Source of the DNA: Micromonospora_G sp044458865
GTDB lineage: Bacteria > Actinomycetota > Actinomycetes > Mycobacteriales > Micromonosporaceae
DNA length: 64,000 nt
NCBI RefSeq assembly: GCF_044458865.1
Contig: NZ_JBITIH010000020.1
Coordinates: forward strand, 1 to 64,000
Direction of reading: 5' to 3'
Shown here: one piece after another, positions 40,405 through 48,901 of the stretch
Layout: each line of letters opens with the position of its first letter
Position numbering within the stretch: the first letter of the stretch is position 1
Program-made: the position numbers and the translations under genes
Notes under the pieces: model-generated
The model's input: the letters and a program-made list of their open reading frames with translations, nothing else
Databases searched by the model: none
What the model was told of the DNA's origin: nothing

Positions 40405-43080
40405 GTGTTGCCCAGCATCACGCCGGCCTGGCCAAAAGGTCAACTTGGCCAGCCCACCGGTAGGGTCCGGCCCGGACGGTGGTACCGCGCAGTCGCCACT
40501 TTCGGTTTACTCACGGTAACCGCTGCGGCCCTTCTCCCCGTCGGCCCGGCAGCCGCTGTCCCGACCGGCGCCGACCGGACAGGCGGCGCGGTCGCGCTCG
40601 ACGCGTCTCGTCTCGGCACCGCTGCGGTCGCCGTCGCGCCGGCCTACAACTACGCCGAGGCGTTGCAGAAGTCGCTCTACTTCTACGAGGCTCAGCAGTC
40701 CGGGGCGCTGCCCGACTGGAACCGGGTCCCGTGGCGCGGCGACTCCGCGCTCACCGACGGCGCCGATGCCGGCCTGGACCTGACCGGCGGCTGGTACGAC
40801 GCCGGCGACCACGTCAAGTTCGGCTTCCCGATGGCCTTCAGCGCCACCATGCTCGCCTGGGGTGCGGTCGAGTACCGGGACGGGTACGCCGCCTCCGGGC
40901 AGTTGCCGTACCTGCTGAACAACCTGCGTTTTGTCAACGACTACTTCATCAAGGCGCACCCGTCGCCCAATGTCCTCTACGGACAGATCGGCAAGGGCGA
41001 CGACGACCACAAGTGGTGGGGGCCGGCCGAGGTGCTGCCGATGGCGCGGCCGGCGTACAAGATCGACGCGAGCTGTGGCGGCGCGGACCTGGCTGGTGAG
41101 ACGGCCGCCGCGATGGCCGCCTCGTCGATGGTGTTCCGGCCCACCGACCCGGCCTACGCGGACCGGCTGGTCAGCCACGCCCGGCAGCTCTACACCTTCG
41201 CCGACACCGTGCGCCGCGCCTACCACGAGTGCATCACCGACGTGACCAGCTTCTACCGCTCCTGGAGCGGATACCAGGACGAACTGGTCTGGGGTGCGGT
41301 CTGGCTCTACCGGGCCACCGGTGAGGCCGCGTACCTGGCCAAGGCGGAGAGCGAGTACGACCGGCTCGGCACCGAACCGCAGTCCACCACCCGGCTCTAC
41401 AAGTGGACCGTCGCCTGGGACAACAAACAGTTCGGCACGTACGTGCTGTTGGCGAACCTGACCGGCCGGCAGAAGTACGTCGACGACGCCAACCGCTGGC
41501 TGGACTACTGGACCGTCGGCGTCAACGGGGAGAAGGTGCGCACCTCCCCGGGCGGGATGGCCGTGCTCGACACCTGGGGTGCGCTGCGCTACGCGGCCAA
41601 CACCGCCTTCGCCGCCCTGGTCTACGCCGACCGGACCTCCGACACCGCGCGTCAGGCGCGCTACCACGACTTCGCGGTCAAGCAGATCAACTACGCGCTC
41701 GGTGACAACCCGCGCCAATCCAGCTACCTGATCGGCTTCGGCGCCAACCCGCCCCGCAACCCGCACCACCGCACCGCACACGGCTCCTGGTGGGACAGCC
41801 AGACCGTACCGGTCCAGACCCGACACGTGCTCTACGGTGCGCTGGTCGGGGGACCGTCCGCGCCGAACGACGCGTACACCGACAGCCGGGGTGACTACGT
41901 GATGAACGAGGTCGCCACCGACTACAACGCCGGTTTCACCTCCGCGCTGGTCCGGCTCTACCGCGAGTACGGCGGCACCGCGCTGGCGAACTTTCCACAG
42001 CCGGAGCCGCCGGACATCGACGAGCTGACCGTGGAGACCACGGTGATGCAGAACGAGACCCGGTCAACCGGGATCAAGGCGATCGTCTACAACAAGTCGG
42101 CGTTCCCGGCGCGCGCGCTCAAGGCCGCCACCTTCCGTTACTACTTCCGTCGGGAGGGGACCAGCGCGATCGAGGTGACCGCCGGTTACACCCAGGGTTG
42201 CCCGTCACCGAGCGCGGCGCGGCAGGCGTCCGGCGACCTCTGGTACGTCGAGGTCAACTGCGCCGGGTACACCATCGCCCCGGCCGGTCAGTCGGCGCAC
42301 CGGATGGAGGTCCAGTTCAAGATCGGCGTACCGGAGGGCGGCACCTGGAATCCGGCGAACGACCCGTCGTACCAGGCCACCGCCGGGCCGAACGCGAACG
42401 TGCCGCTCTACGAGGGCGGGGTACGGGTCTGGGGCGCCGAACCGGGTCCGACCACCCCGGACAACACCGCCCCGACCGTGCCCGGAACTCCCACCGCCGC
42501 GGCGGTCACCGCCAGCGGTGTCACCCTGGGCTGGGCCGCGTCCACCGACGCCGGGGGGAGTGGACTCGCCGGCTACGACGTCTACCGGGAGGCCGGCGCG
42601 ACCGACATCCTCGTCGGGTCACCGGTGACGGCGTCGCTGGCGGTCACCGGGCTCACCCCGTCCACCGCGTACCAGTTCTACGTCGTGGCCCGCGACGGTG
42701 CCGGCAACTCCTCGGCCGCGTCCGGCCTGGTCAGCGTGACCACGCTGCCGGCCGGACCGGGTGGCGCGTGTCAGGTCGGCTACAGCACCAACGACTGGAA
42801 CAGCGGCTTCACCGGCACCGTCACCATCCGCAACACCGGCAGCGCGGCGATCAACGGCTGGAGCCTGGTCTTCGCCTACGCCGCCGGACAACGGGTCACC
42901 CAGTCCTGGTCGGCGACCGTGACCCAGGCCGGGACCACGGTCACCGCGACGAACCTGTCCTACAACGGCTCCCTGGCGCCGGGCGCGTCCACCAGTTTCG
43001 GCTTCAACGGTACGCACACCGGCAGCAACCCGAGGCCGACCGCATTCACCCTGAACGGCGCGACCTGCACCATTGCGTGA
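40405..43080 (+). CDS. Secreted GH9 cellulase (GH9-CBM3-FN3-CBM2)
   Basis: An 891-residue processive-endoglucanase-type enzyme with the domain order of Thermobifida Cel9A. A signal peptide with long basic n-region ends near AAAVPTG (about 50). The GH9 catalytic domain spans about 81-527, with Asp132 and Asp135 in WYDAGDHVKFG and the acid Glu502 in DYVMNEVATDYN. CBM3c is at 534-677, FN3 at 687-782 and CBM2 at 788-891. CBM3c in this position feeds a cellulose chain to the active site. GTG 40405 has AGGAG 8 nt upstream; the frame extends to 40243 but would start inside the promoter. Expression is tied to CebR by the operator. Confidence 0.95.
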   Translation: MLPSITPAWPKGQLGQPTGRVRPGRWYRAVATFGLLTVTAAALLPVGPAAAVPTGADRTGGAVALDASRLGTAAVAVAPAYNYAEALQKSLYFYEAQQSGALPDWNRVPWRGDSALTDGADAGLDLTGGWYDAGDHVKFGFPMAFSATMLAWGAVEYRDGYAASGQLPYLLNNLRFVNDYFIKAHPSPNVLYGQIGKGDDDHKWWGPAEVLPMARPAYKIDASCGGADLAGETAAAMAASSMVFRPTDPAYADRLVSHARQLYTFADTVRRAYHECITDVTSFYRSWSGYQDELVWGAVWLYRATGEAAYLAKAESEYDRLGTEPQSTTRLYKWTVAWDNKQFGTYVLLANLTGRQKYVDDANRWLDYWTVGVNGEKVRTSPGGMAVLDTWGALRYAANTAFAALVYADRTSDTARQARYHDFAVKQINYALGDNPRQSSYLIGFGANPPRNPHHRTAHGSWWDSQTVPVQTRHVLYGALVGGPSAPNDAYTDSRGDYVMNEVATDYNAGFTSALVRLYREYGGTALANFPQPEPPDIDELTVETTVMQNETRSTGIKAIVYNKSAFPARALKAATFRYYFRREGTSAIEVTAGYTQGCPSPSAARQASGDLWYVEVNCAGYTIAPAGQSAHRMEVQFKIGVPEGGTWNPANDPSYQATAGPNANVPLYEGGVRVWGAEPGPTTPDNTAPTVPGTPTAAAVTASGVTLGWAASTDAGGSGLAGYDVYREAGATDILVGSPVTASLAVTGLTPSTAYQFYVVARDGAGNSSAASGLVSVTTLPAGPGGACQVGYSTNDWNSGFTGTVTIRNTGSAAINGWSLVFAYAAGQRVTQSWSATVTQAGTTVTATNLSYNGSLAPGASTSFGFNGTHTGSNPRPTAFTLNGATCTIA

Positions 43081-43144
43081 CCGGACCGGTGCGTTCCCCG
43101 GGGTGGCTCCTCCGGTCGTCCCAGGTGAGGCGGAGCGCGCGTAC

Positions 43145-43193
43145 GGGCCGGGAGGCGTCGCCGCCGTCCGCGGACGGCCACGCCTCCCGGCCC
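43145..43193 (+). terminator. Long hairpin after the cellulase gene
   Basis: Outer arms 43145-43158 and 43180-43193 pair perfectly (14 bp), and the inside contains a 14-nt palindrome (43164-43177). It lies 64 bp after the stop. A GGTACGCCGACGCG direct repeat (43223 and 43243) follows. Confidence 0.7.
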
Positions 43194-43296
43194 GGGGACG
43201 GGTAGGTGGTCGGCCAGTCGCGGGTACGCCGACGCGTCCTCCGGTACGCCGACGCGGGTGCCCGCTGAGGGGATCCCAGGGGCGTTCGTGATCACC

Positions 43297-43308
43297 TATG
43301 ATCCCGCA
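43297..43308 (+). promoter_or_regulatory. Leaderless-type -10 box (TATGAT)
   Basis: TATGAT at 43297-43302, five of six consensus bases, is 6 nt before ATG 43309. No ribosome site is present. Confidence 0.55.
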
Positions 43309-44268
43309 ATGCCCGCCCCTCTTCCCGCGCCGAACTTCGACCCCGCAGCCGCCTTTCCCGAGGTGACTCCCTTGCGTGCGGCGCTGAGCGGGACTGACTG
43401 GCAGACCGTCGAACGGATCTTCGCCGGCCGCGACGCGGCCACGGTGTCGCGCCTGCTCAATGTCGCCGCCGACGTGCCAGGGACCGAGGATTTCCTCCGC
43501 TGGGCGGTGTCCCAGCGGCCCGGCGATCCACTGTCGGCGACCATGCTCGCCGCCCGACTCGTCATCGTCGGCTGGGAGATCCGCAGCGGCCGGCGGGCCA
43601 ACCAGGTCAGCCAGGAACAGTTCGACCAGTTCCACGCCTACCTGCGCCAGGCCGAGACGATCCTGATCGACGTGACCGCCCGGCACCCGGGCTACGTACC
43701 GGCCTGGTCCTGGCGGGTGACCACGGCGCGGGGGCTCCAGATGGGACAGTCCGAGGCGCGGCGCCGCTACGACCGGCTCGCCCGCCACGACCCCCACCAC
43801 GTGCTGGCCCAGGAGTCGTTGCTCCAGAAGCTCTGCCCGAAGTGGGGCGGCACCTGGGACGCGGTGCACAGCTTCGCCCGGGACTGCATGCGCGCCGCAC
43901 CCGAGGGCGCGCAGAACGCCATAGTGGTGCTGGACGGTCACCTGGAACGGGCCTTCGAGCTCGACACCCTGGAACAGGCCGAGCAGTACCTGCTCGGAAT
44001 GGAGGTCTGGCAGGAGATCCAGGAGGCGGCTCGCCGCTCGGTCTGGCACCCCGCCTTCCGGCACGACTGGGGCTGGGTCGGCACCCGCAGCAGCTTCGCC
44101 ATGGTCTTCTGCCTGACCGGGGACTGGCGCTCGGCCGCGACCCAGTTCACCGTCCTCGCCAACGCCGGCAACGTCGCCAGCGTGGGGATGTTCGACGCCC
44201 TCGGGGACGCCTCCGAGGTGTTCCAGAGGCTCCGTGCCGAGGCGTACGCGAAGGGTGGCGCGCGATGA
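43309..44268 (+). CDS. Uncharacterised helical-repeat protein
   Basis: A 319-residue protein without a recognised family name. It is rich in helices with spaced aromatic residues (FLRWAVSQRPGDPLSATMLAARLVIVGWEIRSGRRANQVSQEQF, YVPAWSWRVTTARGLQMGQSEARRRYDRLARHDPHHVLAQESLLQKL, FCLTGDWRSAATQFTVLANAG), like a TPR/SEL1-type solenoid. ATG 43309 is chosen for the -10 box just upstream. It overlaps the M16 gene by ATGA, so the proteins probably work together. Confidence 0.7.
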   Translation: MPAPLPAPNFDPAAAFPEVTPLRAALSGTDWQTVERIFAGRDAATVSRLLNVAADVPGTEDFLRWAVSQRPGDPLSATMLAARLVIVGWEIRSGRRANQVSQEQFDQFHAYLRQAETILIDVTARHPGYVPAWSWRVTTARGLQMGQSEARRRYDRLARHDPHHVLAQESLLQKLCPKWGGTWDAVHSFARDCMRAAPEGAQNAIVVLDGHLERAFELDTLEQAEQYLLGMEVWQEIQEAARRSVWHPAFRHDWGWVGTRSSFAMVFCLTGDWRSAATQFTVLANAGNVASVGMFDALGDASEVFQRLRAEAYAKGGAR

Positions 44269-45956
44269 TCCGCGAGTTCCAGGTCGACGGCGTACCGACG
44301 CTGCTCGCGCCGACCGACGGGCCGATGCAGGCCGGACTGGTGTTCCGGGTCGGCACCGCCGACGAGACGCTCGCCCGCAGCGGCATCACCCACCTGCTGG
44401 AACACCTGACGCTGGCGCCGATCGCCCTCTCCGACTACCACTTCAACGGCGCCACCGGCCCGGTCACCACCTCCTTCCAGCTCCAGGGCTCCGAGACCGA
44501 CATCGGCACCTTCCTCGTCGGCGTCTGCCGAAACCTGCACGACCTGCCGATGCAACGCCTGGAGATGGAGAAGGAGATCCTGCGTACGGAGTGGAGCAGC
44601 CGGTCGCGGGGCGTGATGGACGGGGTGCCGCTCTGGCGGCACGGTGCCCGCGATCACGGGCTGGTCAGCTACCCCGAGTTCGGGCTCGCCATGCTCACCC
44701 CGGACGACCTGCGTGCCTGGGCGAGCCACTACTTCACCCGGGAGAACGCCGTACTCTGGATCGCCGGTGACCGGATTCCCGCCGGCCTGCGCCTGCCGCT
44801 GCCGGCCGGTCGGCGACACCCGGTCCCGGCCGCGTCGTCCGCGCTGCCGACCACCCCCGCGTACTTCACCAACGGATCCCGGGCGGTCGCGGTCGACGCG
44901 CTGGTACGCCGCAGCACCGCCGCCGGTGCCTTCACCGAGGTGCTGGAACGGGAGCTGTTCCGCTCGCTGCGGCAGGAGGACGGGCTCTCGTACACCGCCA
45001 CCGCCGTCTACGAACCGCGCGGCGACGGCTACGCCAGTCTCCGCGCCCTCGCCGACGCGCTGCCGGAGAAGCAGTGGGCGGTACTCGGCGGGTTCGTCGA
45101 CGTACTGGCGAAGCTGAACGTCGGCCGGATCGCGCAGGCCGACCTCGACGCCCACGTCGGCAAGGTCGAGGAAGCGCTCAGTTCCGCCGCCGTGCACGCC
45201 GCGCGGCTTCCCAGCTTCGCCTTCAACCTGCTGGTCGGACACCCCAACCTGAGCATCGAGCAGTACCGGTCGGAGTTGAAGCAGGTCACCGTCGCGGACC
45301 TGCACCAGGTGGCCCGGGAGGTGATGTCGTCCGCGCTGCTGATGGTGCCGGACGGCTGCCGGGCGGACTGGGCGGGGTTCGTCGAGGCACCCACCCACTC
45401 CACCCACGCCCTCCCGGGTACGGCGTACGCCGCGATCGAGGGCGACGCCGAGCTGCGGTTCGGCGCGGACGGGATCAGCCTCCTCGGCCCGGGCGGCCCG
45501 CTCACCGTGCGGTACGCCGAAACCGCCGTGCTGCTCGCCTGGCCCGACGGGGCACGCCAGGCGATCGGTCACGACGGTATCGGGATCCGGATCGAGCCGA
45601 CCATGTTCCACCTGCACCCGGACGCGATCCCGATCCTGGACCGGCAGGTCCCGGCCGACCGGCGGGTCGACATGCAGGCGCGGACACCGGAGCAGATCCC
45701 GGCACCCCAGCCGACCCCATCGGCCGCGAAACCGCCGCTCCAGCCGTTCGGCTGGCCCGCCGTCACCGCCATGGTGATCAGCGGTATCGCCACGGTCGCC
45801 ATGGGCGGCTTCAGCGCTCTGGCGACCTTCGGCATGTTCCTCGTCGACGACGTCGGAGCCGTCGAGTGGGCGGCCGTGGTCTTCTTGTGGCTGGTCACCG
45901 CGCTGCTCGCACTGCCGATCGTCCTGATCCGCCGGCGACGGCGCCGCGCACGCTAG
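44265..45956 (+). CDS. Membrane-anchored M16-type zinc peptidase
   Basis: A 563-residue protein. Residues 1-430 form a bilobed M16 peptidase: the inverted zinc motif HLLEH (His43, Glu46, His47), a downstream Glu cluster LEMEKEILRTEW near 100-109 for the third ligand, and the partner-lobe motif LRQEDGLSYTATAVYEPRG. After a Pro-rich linker, two transmembrane helices (WPAVTAMVISGIATVAMGGFSALATF, VEWAAVVFLWLVTALLALPIVLI) and a basic tail anchor it. M16 enzymes cut unfolded peptides inside a closed chamber. Coupling to the preceding gene suggests a dedicated partner. The substrate is unknown. Confidence 0.75.
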   Translation: MIREFQVDGVPTLLAPTDGPMQAGLVFRVGTADETLARSGITHLLEHLTLAPIALSDYHFNGATGPVTTSFQLQGSETDIGTFLVGVCRNLHDLPMQRLEMEKEILRTEWSSRSRGVMDGVPLWRHGARDHGLVSYPEFGLAMLTPDDLRAWASHYFTRENAVLWIAGDRIPAGLRLPLPAGRRHPVPAASSALPTTPAYFTNGSRAVAVDALVRRSTAAGAFTEVLERELFRSLRQEDGLSYTATAVYEPRGDGYASLRALADALPEKQWAVLGGFVDVLAKLNVGRIAQADLDAHVGKVEEALSSAAVHAARLPSFAFNLLVGHPNLSIEQYRSELKQVTVADLHQVAREVMSSALLMVPDGCRADWAGFVEAPTHSTHALPGTAYAAIEGDAELRFGADGISLLGPGGPLTVRYAETAVLLAWPDGARQAIGHDGIGIRIEPTMFHLHPDAIPILDRQVPADRRVDMQARTPEQIPAPQPTPSAAKPPLQPFGWPAVTAMVISGIATVAMGGFSALATFGMFLVDDVGAVEWAAVVFLWLVTALLALPIVLIRRRRRRAR

Positions 45957-45968
45957 GACCGGAGGTGC

Positions 45969-46151
45969 TCACGGCCGGACCAGCGGCGTGATCACGTCGG
46001 CGCGACCCCGGGCTTCGGCCTGCGCGGCCTTGCCCGGGGACATCAGCGCGTACGGCGGGACCTCGTCTACGGCCCGGTCGTCCCGTCCGGCTGGCGGATC
46101 GAGGCGTTGTTTCCGCTGCCCGTGGCGGTGGGCGCGGGTCAGCGGTGACAT
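45969..46151 (-). CDS. Possible 60-residue protein downstream of bsaP
   Basis: The frame from ATG 46151 reads MSPLTRAHRHGQRKQRLDPP, then DDRAVDEVPPYALMSPGKAAQAEARGRADVITPL. Third codon positions are strongly G/C, and the compositional pattern looks coding. It follows bsaP by 26 bp in the same direction, and its end is 12 bp from the converging M16 stop. The earlier open frame (from 46352) overlaps bsaP and is not used. Function unknown. Confidence 0.45.
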   Translation of the reverse strand: MSPLTRAHRHGQRKQRLDPPAGRDDRAVDEVPPYALMSPGKAAQAEARGRADVITPLVRP

Positions 46152-46177
46152 CCCCCGAGCAGGTCGGCGGGGTGGGT

Positions 46178-46381
46178 TCAGCCCTGTTCGGCCTGGTGGG
46201 TTTCGCCGTGTTCGACGCAGACCGCCGACCAGCCGGTCGGCAGGACCTGCACCTTCATCCGGCGCCGGCACTGCGGGCAGAACCGGGGCGGCTCCAGCAC
46301 GCGGGCCGCGGTGCAGCCGTCGTGTGAGCCGTCCCCGGTCGAACGCCCGCACCGGTCACACCAGAGTCCGGTCGTCGTCAT
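46178..46381 (-). CDS. bsaP: Biotin synthase auxiliary protein
   Basis: A 67-residue Cys-rich protein. The pattern LWCDRCGRSTGDGSHDGC ... RFCPQCRRRMKVQVLPTGWSAVCVEHG matches BsaP, the small iron-sulfur helper that actinobacterial BioB needs for activity. Six or more Cys are present, with C-x2-C pairs. ATG 46381 follows AAGGA at 8 nt and lies 15 bp after the bioB stop, so it is the second gene of the unit. Confidence 0.8.
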   Translation of the reverse strand: MTTTGLWCDRCGRSTGDGSHDGCTAARVLEPPRFCPQCRRRMKVQVLPTGWSAVCVEHGETHQAEQG

Positions 46382-46396
46382 CACAGGCGTCCTTGC

Positions 46397-47392
46397 TCAG
46401 AGCGTCGCGGAGAGGGCCTTGACCGGCATTTTCAGCTCGTCCAGCAGAGCCAGGTCGGCGTCGGCCGGACGGCCCAGCGTGGTCAGGTAGTTGCCCACGA
46501 TCACCGCGTTGATGCCGCCGAGCAGCCCGTCACGGGTACCCAGGTCGCCCAGGGTGATCTCCCGGCCACCGGCGAACCGGAGGATCGTACGCGGCATCGC
46601 CAGTCGGAACGCCGCGATCGCCCGCAGGGCGTCCTTCCCCTCCACCACCGGCTGGTCACCGAGCGGGGTGCCCGGACGCGGGTTGAGGAAGTTCAACGGC
46701 ACCTCGTGCGGGTCCAACTCGGCGAGCTGTGCGGCGAACTCGGCCCGCTGCTCCACCGACTCGCCCAGCCCGAGGATGCCGCCGCAGCAGACCTCCATGC
46801 CGGACTCGCGCACCATCCGCAGGGTCTCCCAGCGCTCCTCGAAGGAGTGCGTGGTGACCACGTTCGGGAAGTACGACCGGCAGGTTTCCAGGTTGTGGTT
46901 GTACCGGTGCACGCCCATGTCGACCAGCTCGTCGACCTGCTCCTGGGTGAGCATGCCGAGCGAGGCGGCGACCTGGATGTCGACCTCGGCCTTGATCGCG
47001 GCCACACCCTCGCGCATCTGCTTCATCAGCCGCGCGTCCGGACCGCGCACCGCCGCGACGATGCAGAACTCGGTCGCCCCGGTCTTCGCCGTCTGCTTCG
47101 CCGCCTCGACCAGCGACGGGATGTCCAGCCAGACCGAACGCACCGGCGAGGCGAAGAGCCCGGACTGGGAGCAGAAGTGGCAGTCCTCGGGGCACCCGCC
47201 GGTCTTCAGCGAGACGATCCCCTCGACCTCCACCTCCGGACCACACCAGCGCATCCGCACGTCGTGGGCGAGTTGCAGGGCGGCGGGCAGGTGCTCGTCG
47301 GGAAGGCGCAGTACGGCGAGCACACCGGCCTCGTCGAGGCCGACGCCTTCACCGAGCACCTGGGCACGCGCCCGGTCGAGGATCTCTGGCAT
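46397..47392 (-). CDS. bioB: Biotin synthase
   Basis: A 331-residue radical-SAM enzyme inserting sulfur into dethiobiotin. The SAM cluster motif is CPEDCHFC (Cys67, Cys71, Cys74). Residues for the second [2Fe-2S] cluster include the Cys in FCIVAAVRG and the Cys pair in MEVCCGGILGLGES, with the late conserved RFAGGREITLGDL. TAGGGT at 47399-47404 is 6 nt before ATG 47392, suggesting a leaderless message. It diverges from bioF-bioD. bioA is not in the window. Confidence 0.95.
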   Translation of the reverse strand: MPEILDRARAQVLGEGVGLDEAGVLAVLRLPDEHLPAALQLAHDVRMRWCGPEVEVEGIVSLKTGGCPEDCHFCSQSGLFASPVRSVWLDIPSLVEAAKQTAKTGATEFCIVAAVRGPDARLMKQMREGVAAIKAEVDIQVAASLGMLTQEQVDELVDMGVHRYNHNLETCRSYFPNVVTTHSFEERWETLRMVRESGMEVCCGGILGLGESVEQRAEFAAQLAELDPHEVPLNFLNPRPGTPLGDQPVVEGKDALRAIAAFRLAMPRTILRFAGGREITLGDLGTRDGLLGGINAVIVGNYLTTLGRPADADLALLDELKMPVKALSATL

Positions 47393-47404
47393 GGTCGTAC
47401 CCTA
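47393..47404 (-). promoter_or_regulatory. Leaderless-type -10 box of bioB (TAGGGT)
   Basis: On the minus strand TAGGGT (47404-47399) precedes ATG 47392 by 6 nt. On the plus strand another TAGGGT at 47497-47502 could start the bioF message, giving a leader of about 140 nt. Confidence 0.45.
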
Positions 47405-47650
47405 CAAGGCGGTTCGAGTATCGATGGGAGCCGCCGGCCGCTGGCGTGACCGTGTCCACCGGTGCCGTCGCGTGCGGCGGTGCCGCGCGGACCGGCTAGG
47501 GTGACCGTCGCCTATTGCCGCCGGCCGGGAACGCCCGTGGCGTACCGGCCTGCCGCCCGGGTCGGTTCCGGCCGAAGTGGTAATTTTCGCCGGTCGGGCC
47601 GGTTCCCTCAGGGCGGTCGGGCGGGGCGGACGGGGAGACGAGGAGTCGAC

Positions 47651-48787
47651 GTGGCGAGCTGGCTGGAAGCGCTGGACCGGCGTGCCCAGCTACGCGCCAA
47701 GGCGGGACTGACCCGGCGGCTGCGCCCCCGGGGCGCGACCGATCCGGTGGTCGACCTCGCCGGCAACGACTACCTGGGGCTCGCCCACCATCCGGCGGTC
47801 ACCGCCGCGGCCACCGAGGCGCTGCGGACGTACGGGCTGGGCGCCACCGGTTCCCGACTGGTCCGGGGTTCGACCGACCTGCACTCCGCGCTGGAGCAGA
47901 CCCTCGCGGACTGGTTCGGTGCCGCGCGTGCGCTCGTCTACTCCTCCGGTTACCTGGCCAACCTCGGCGCCGTACGCGCCCTGGTCCGCCCCCGTACGCT
48001 GCTCGTCTCCGACGCGCACAACCACGCCTCGCTGATCGACGGCTGCCGGCTCTCCGGTGCCCAGACGGTGGTCACGCCGCACGGTGACGTGGCCGCCGTG
48101 GCGGACGCCCTGGCGGCGGCACCGGGCCGGCCGGCGGTAGTCGTCACCGAGTCGGTCTTCTCCGTCGACGGCGACCTCGCCCCGCTGGCCCGGCTGCACG
48201 AGGTGGCCCGCCGACACGGTGCGTTGCTGCTCGTCGACGACGCGCACGCGGTCGGCGTACGCGGTCCGGGTGGTGCCGGCGCGGTGGTCGAGGCCGGGCT
48301 TGCCGGCGCACCCGACGTGGTGATCACCGCCACCCTGTCGAAGGCGCTCGGTGGGGCCGGCGGCGTGGTCGCCGGTCCGGCGGAGCTGATCCGGCACCTG
48401 GTGGAGACCGGCCGGACCTTCATCTACGACACCGCCCTGCCGCCGGCGATCGCGGCGGGCGTCGGCGCCGCCGTGGAACTGGCCCGCAACGGCGACGCCC
48501 TCCGGGACGAGCTGGCCGATCGGGCCGCCACCGCCGTACGTCACCTCGGCCACGCCGGACTGGACGTGTCGACCCCGGCCGCCGGGGTGGTCTCGGTGAC
48601 CGCCCCCGGTCCCGAGGCAGCCGCCACCTGGGCCGCCGACTGCCTCGACCGGGGCGTGGCGGTGGGCTGTTTCCGCCCGCCCTCCACGCCCGACACCCGG
48701 TCCCGGCTGCGGCTGACGGTCAACGTCGGGGTGCCGCGCGCCGAGTTCGACCGCGCCCTGGACGTGATCGTGGAATGTGCCCCGTGA
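47651..48787 (+). CDS. bioF: 8-amino-7-oxononanoate synthase
   Basis: A 378-residue PLP enzyme joining pimeloyl thioester and alanine, the first ring-building step of biotin synthesis. DLAGNDYLGLAHHP, YGLGATGSRLVRGSTDLHSALE, the cofactor-stacking His in SDAHNHASLIDG, the Asp-His in LLLVDDAHAVGV, and Lys231 in TATLSKALGG are all present. GTG 47651 follows AGGAG. The stop is followed by a duplicated 44-bp block that includes the bioD start. Confidence 0.92.
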   Translation: MASWLEALDRRAQLRAKAGLTRRLRPRGATDPVVDLAGNDYLGLAHHPAVTAAATEALRTYGLGATGSRLVRGSTDLHSALEQTLADWFGAARALVYSSGYLANLGAVRALVRPRTLLVSDAHNHASLIDGCRLSGAQTVVTPHGDVAAVADALAAAPGRPAVVVTESVFSVDGDLAPLARLHEVARRHGALLLVDDAHAVGVRGPGGAGAVVEAGLAGAPDVVITATLSKALGGAGGVVAGPAELIRHLVETGRTFIYDTALPPAIAAGVGAAVELARNGDALRDELADRAATAVRHLGHAGLDVSTPAAGVVSVTAPGPEAAATWAADCLDRGVAVGCFRPPSTPDTRSRLRLTVNVGVPRAEFDRALDVIVECAP

Positions 48788-48805
48788 CCGCCGCCCCGCG
48801 TGGTT

Positions 48806-48901
48806 GCCCGATCGTGGAGGGTGCCCGGTGAGCGACACCTCGTGGCGTGGCCCGATCGTGGAGGGTGCCCGGTGAGCGACACCTCGTGGCGTGGCCCGAT
48901 C
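48806..48901 (+). repeat. Perfect 44-bp tandem duplication at the bioD start
   Basis: 48806-48849 and 48850-48893 are identical, and eight more bases of a third unit follow. Each unit contains GGAGGG and GTGAGCGAC, so the bioD ribosome site and start codon are present twice. As 44 is not a multiple of three, the first GTG (48828) reads only 15 codons and stops at the TGA that overlaps the second GTG (48872). Confidence 0.95.

Noticed and set aside
48828..48875. First GTG of the duplicated block as the bioD start
   Set aside because: It is in another frame and stops after 15 codons; only GTG 48872 leads into the P-loop.
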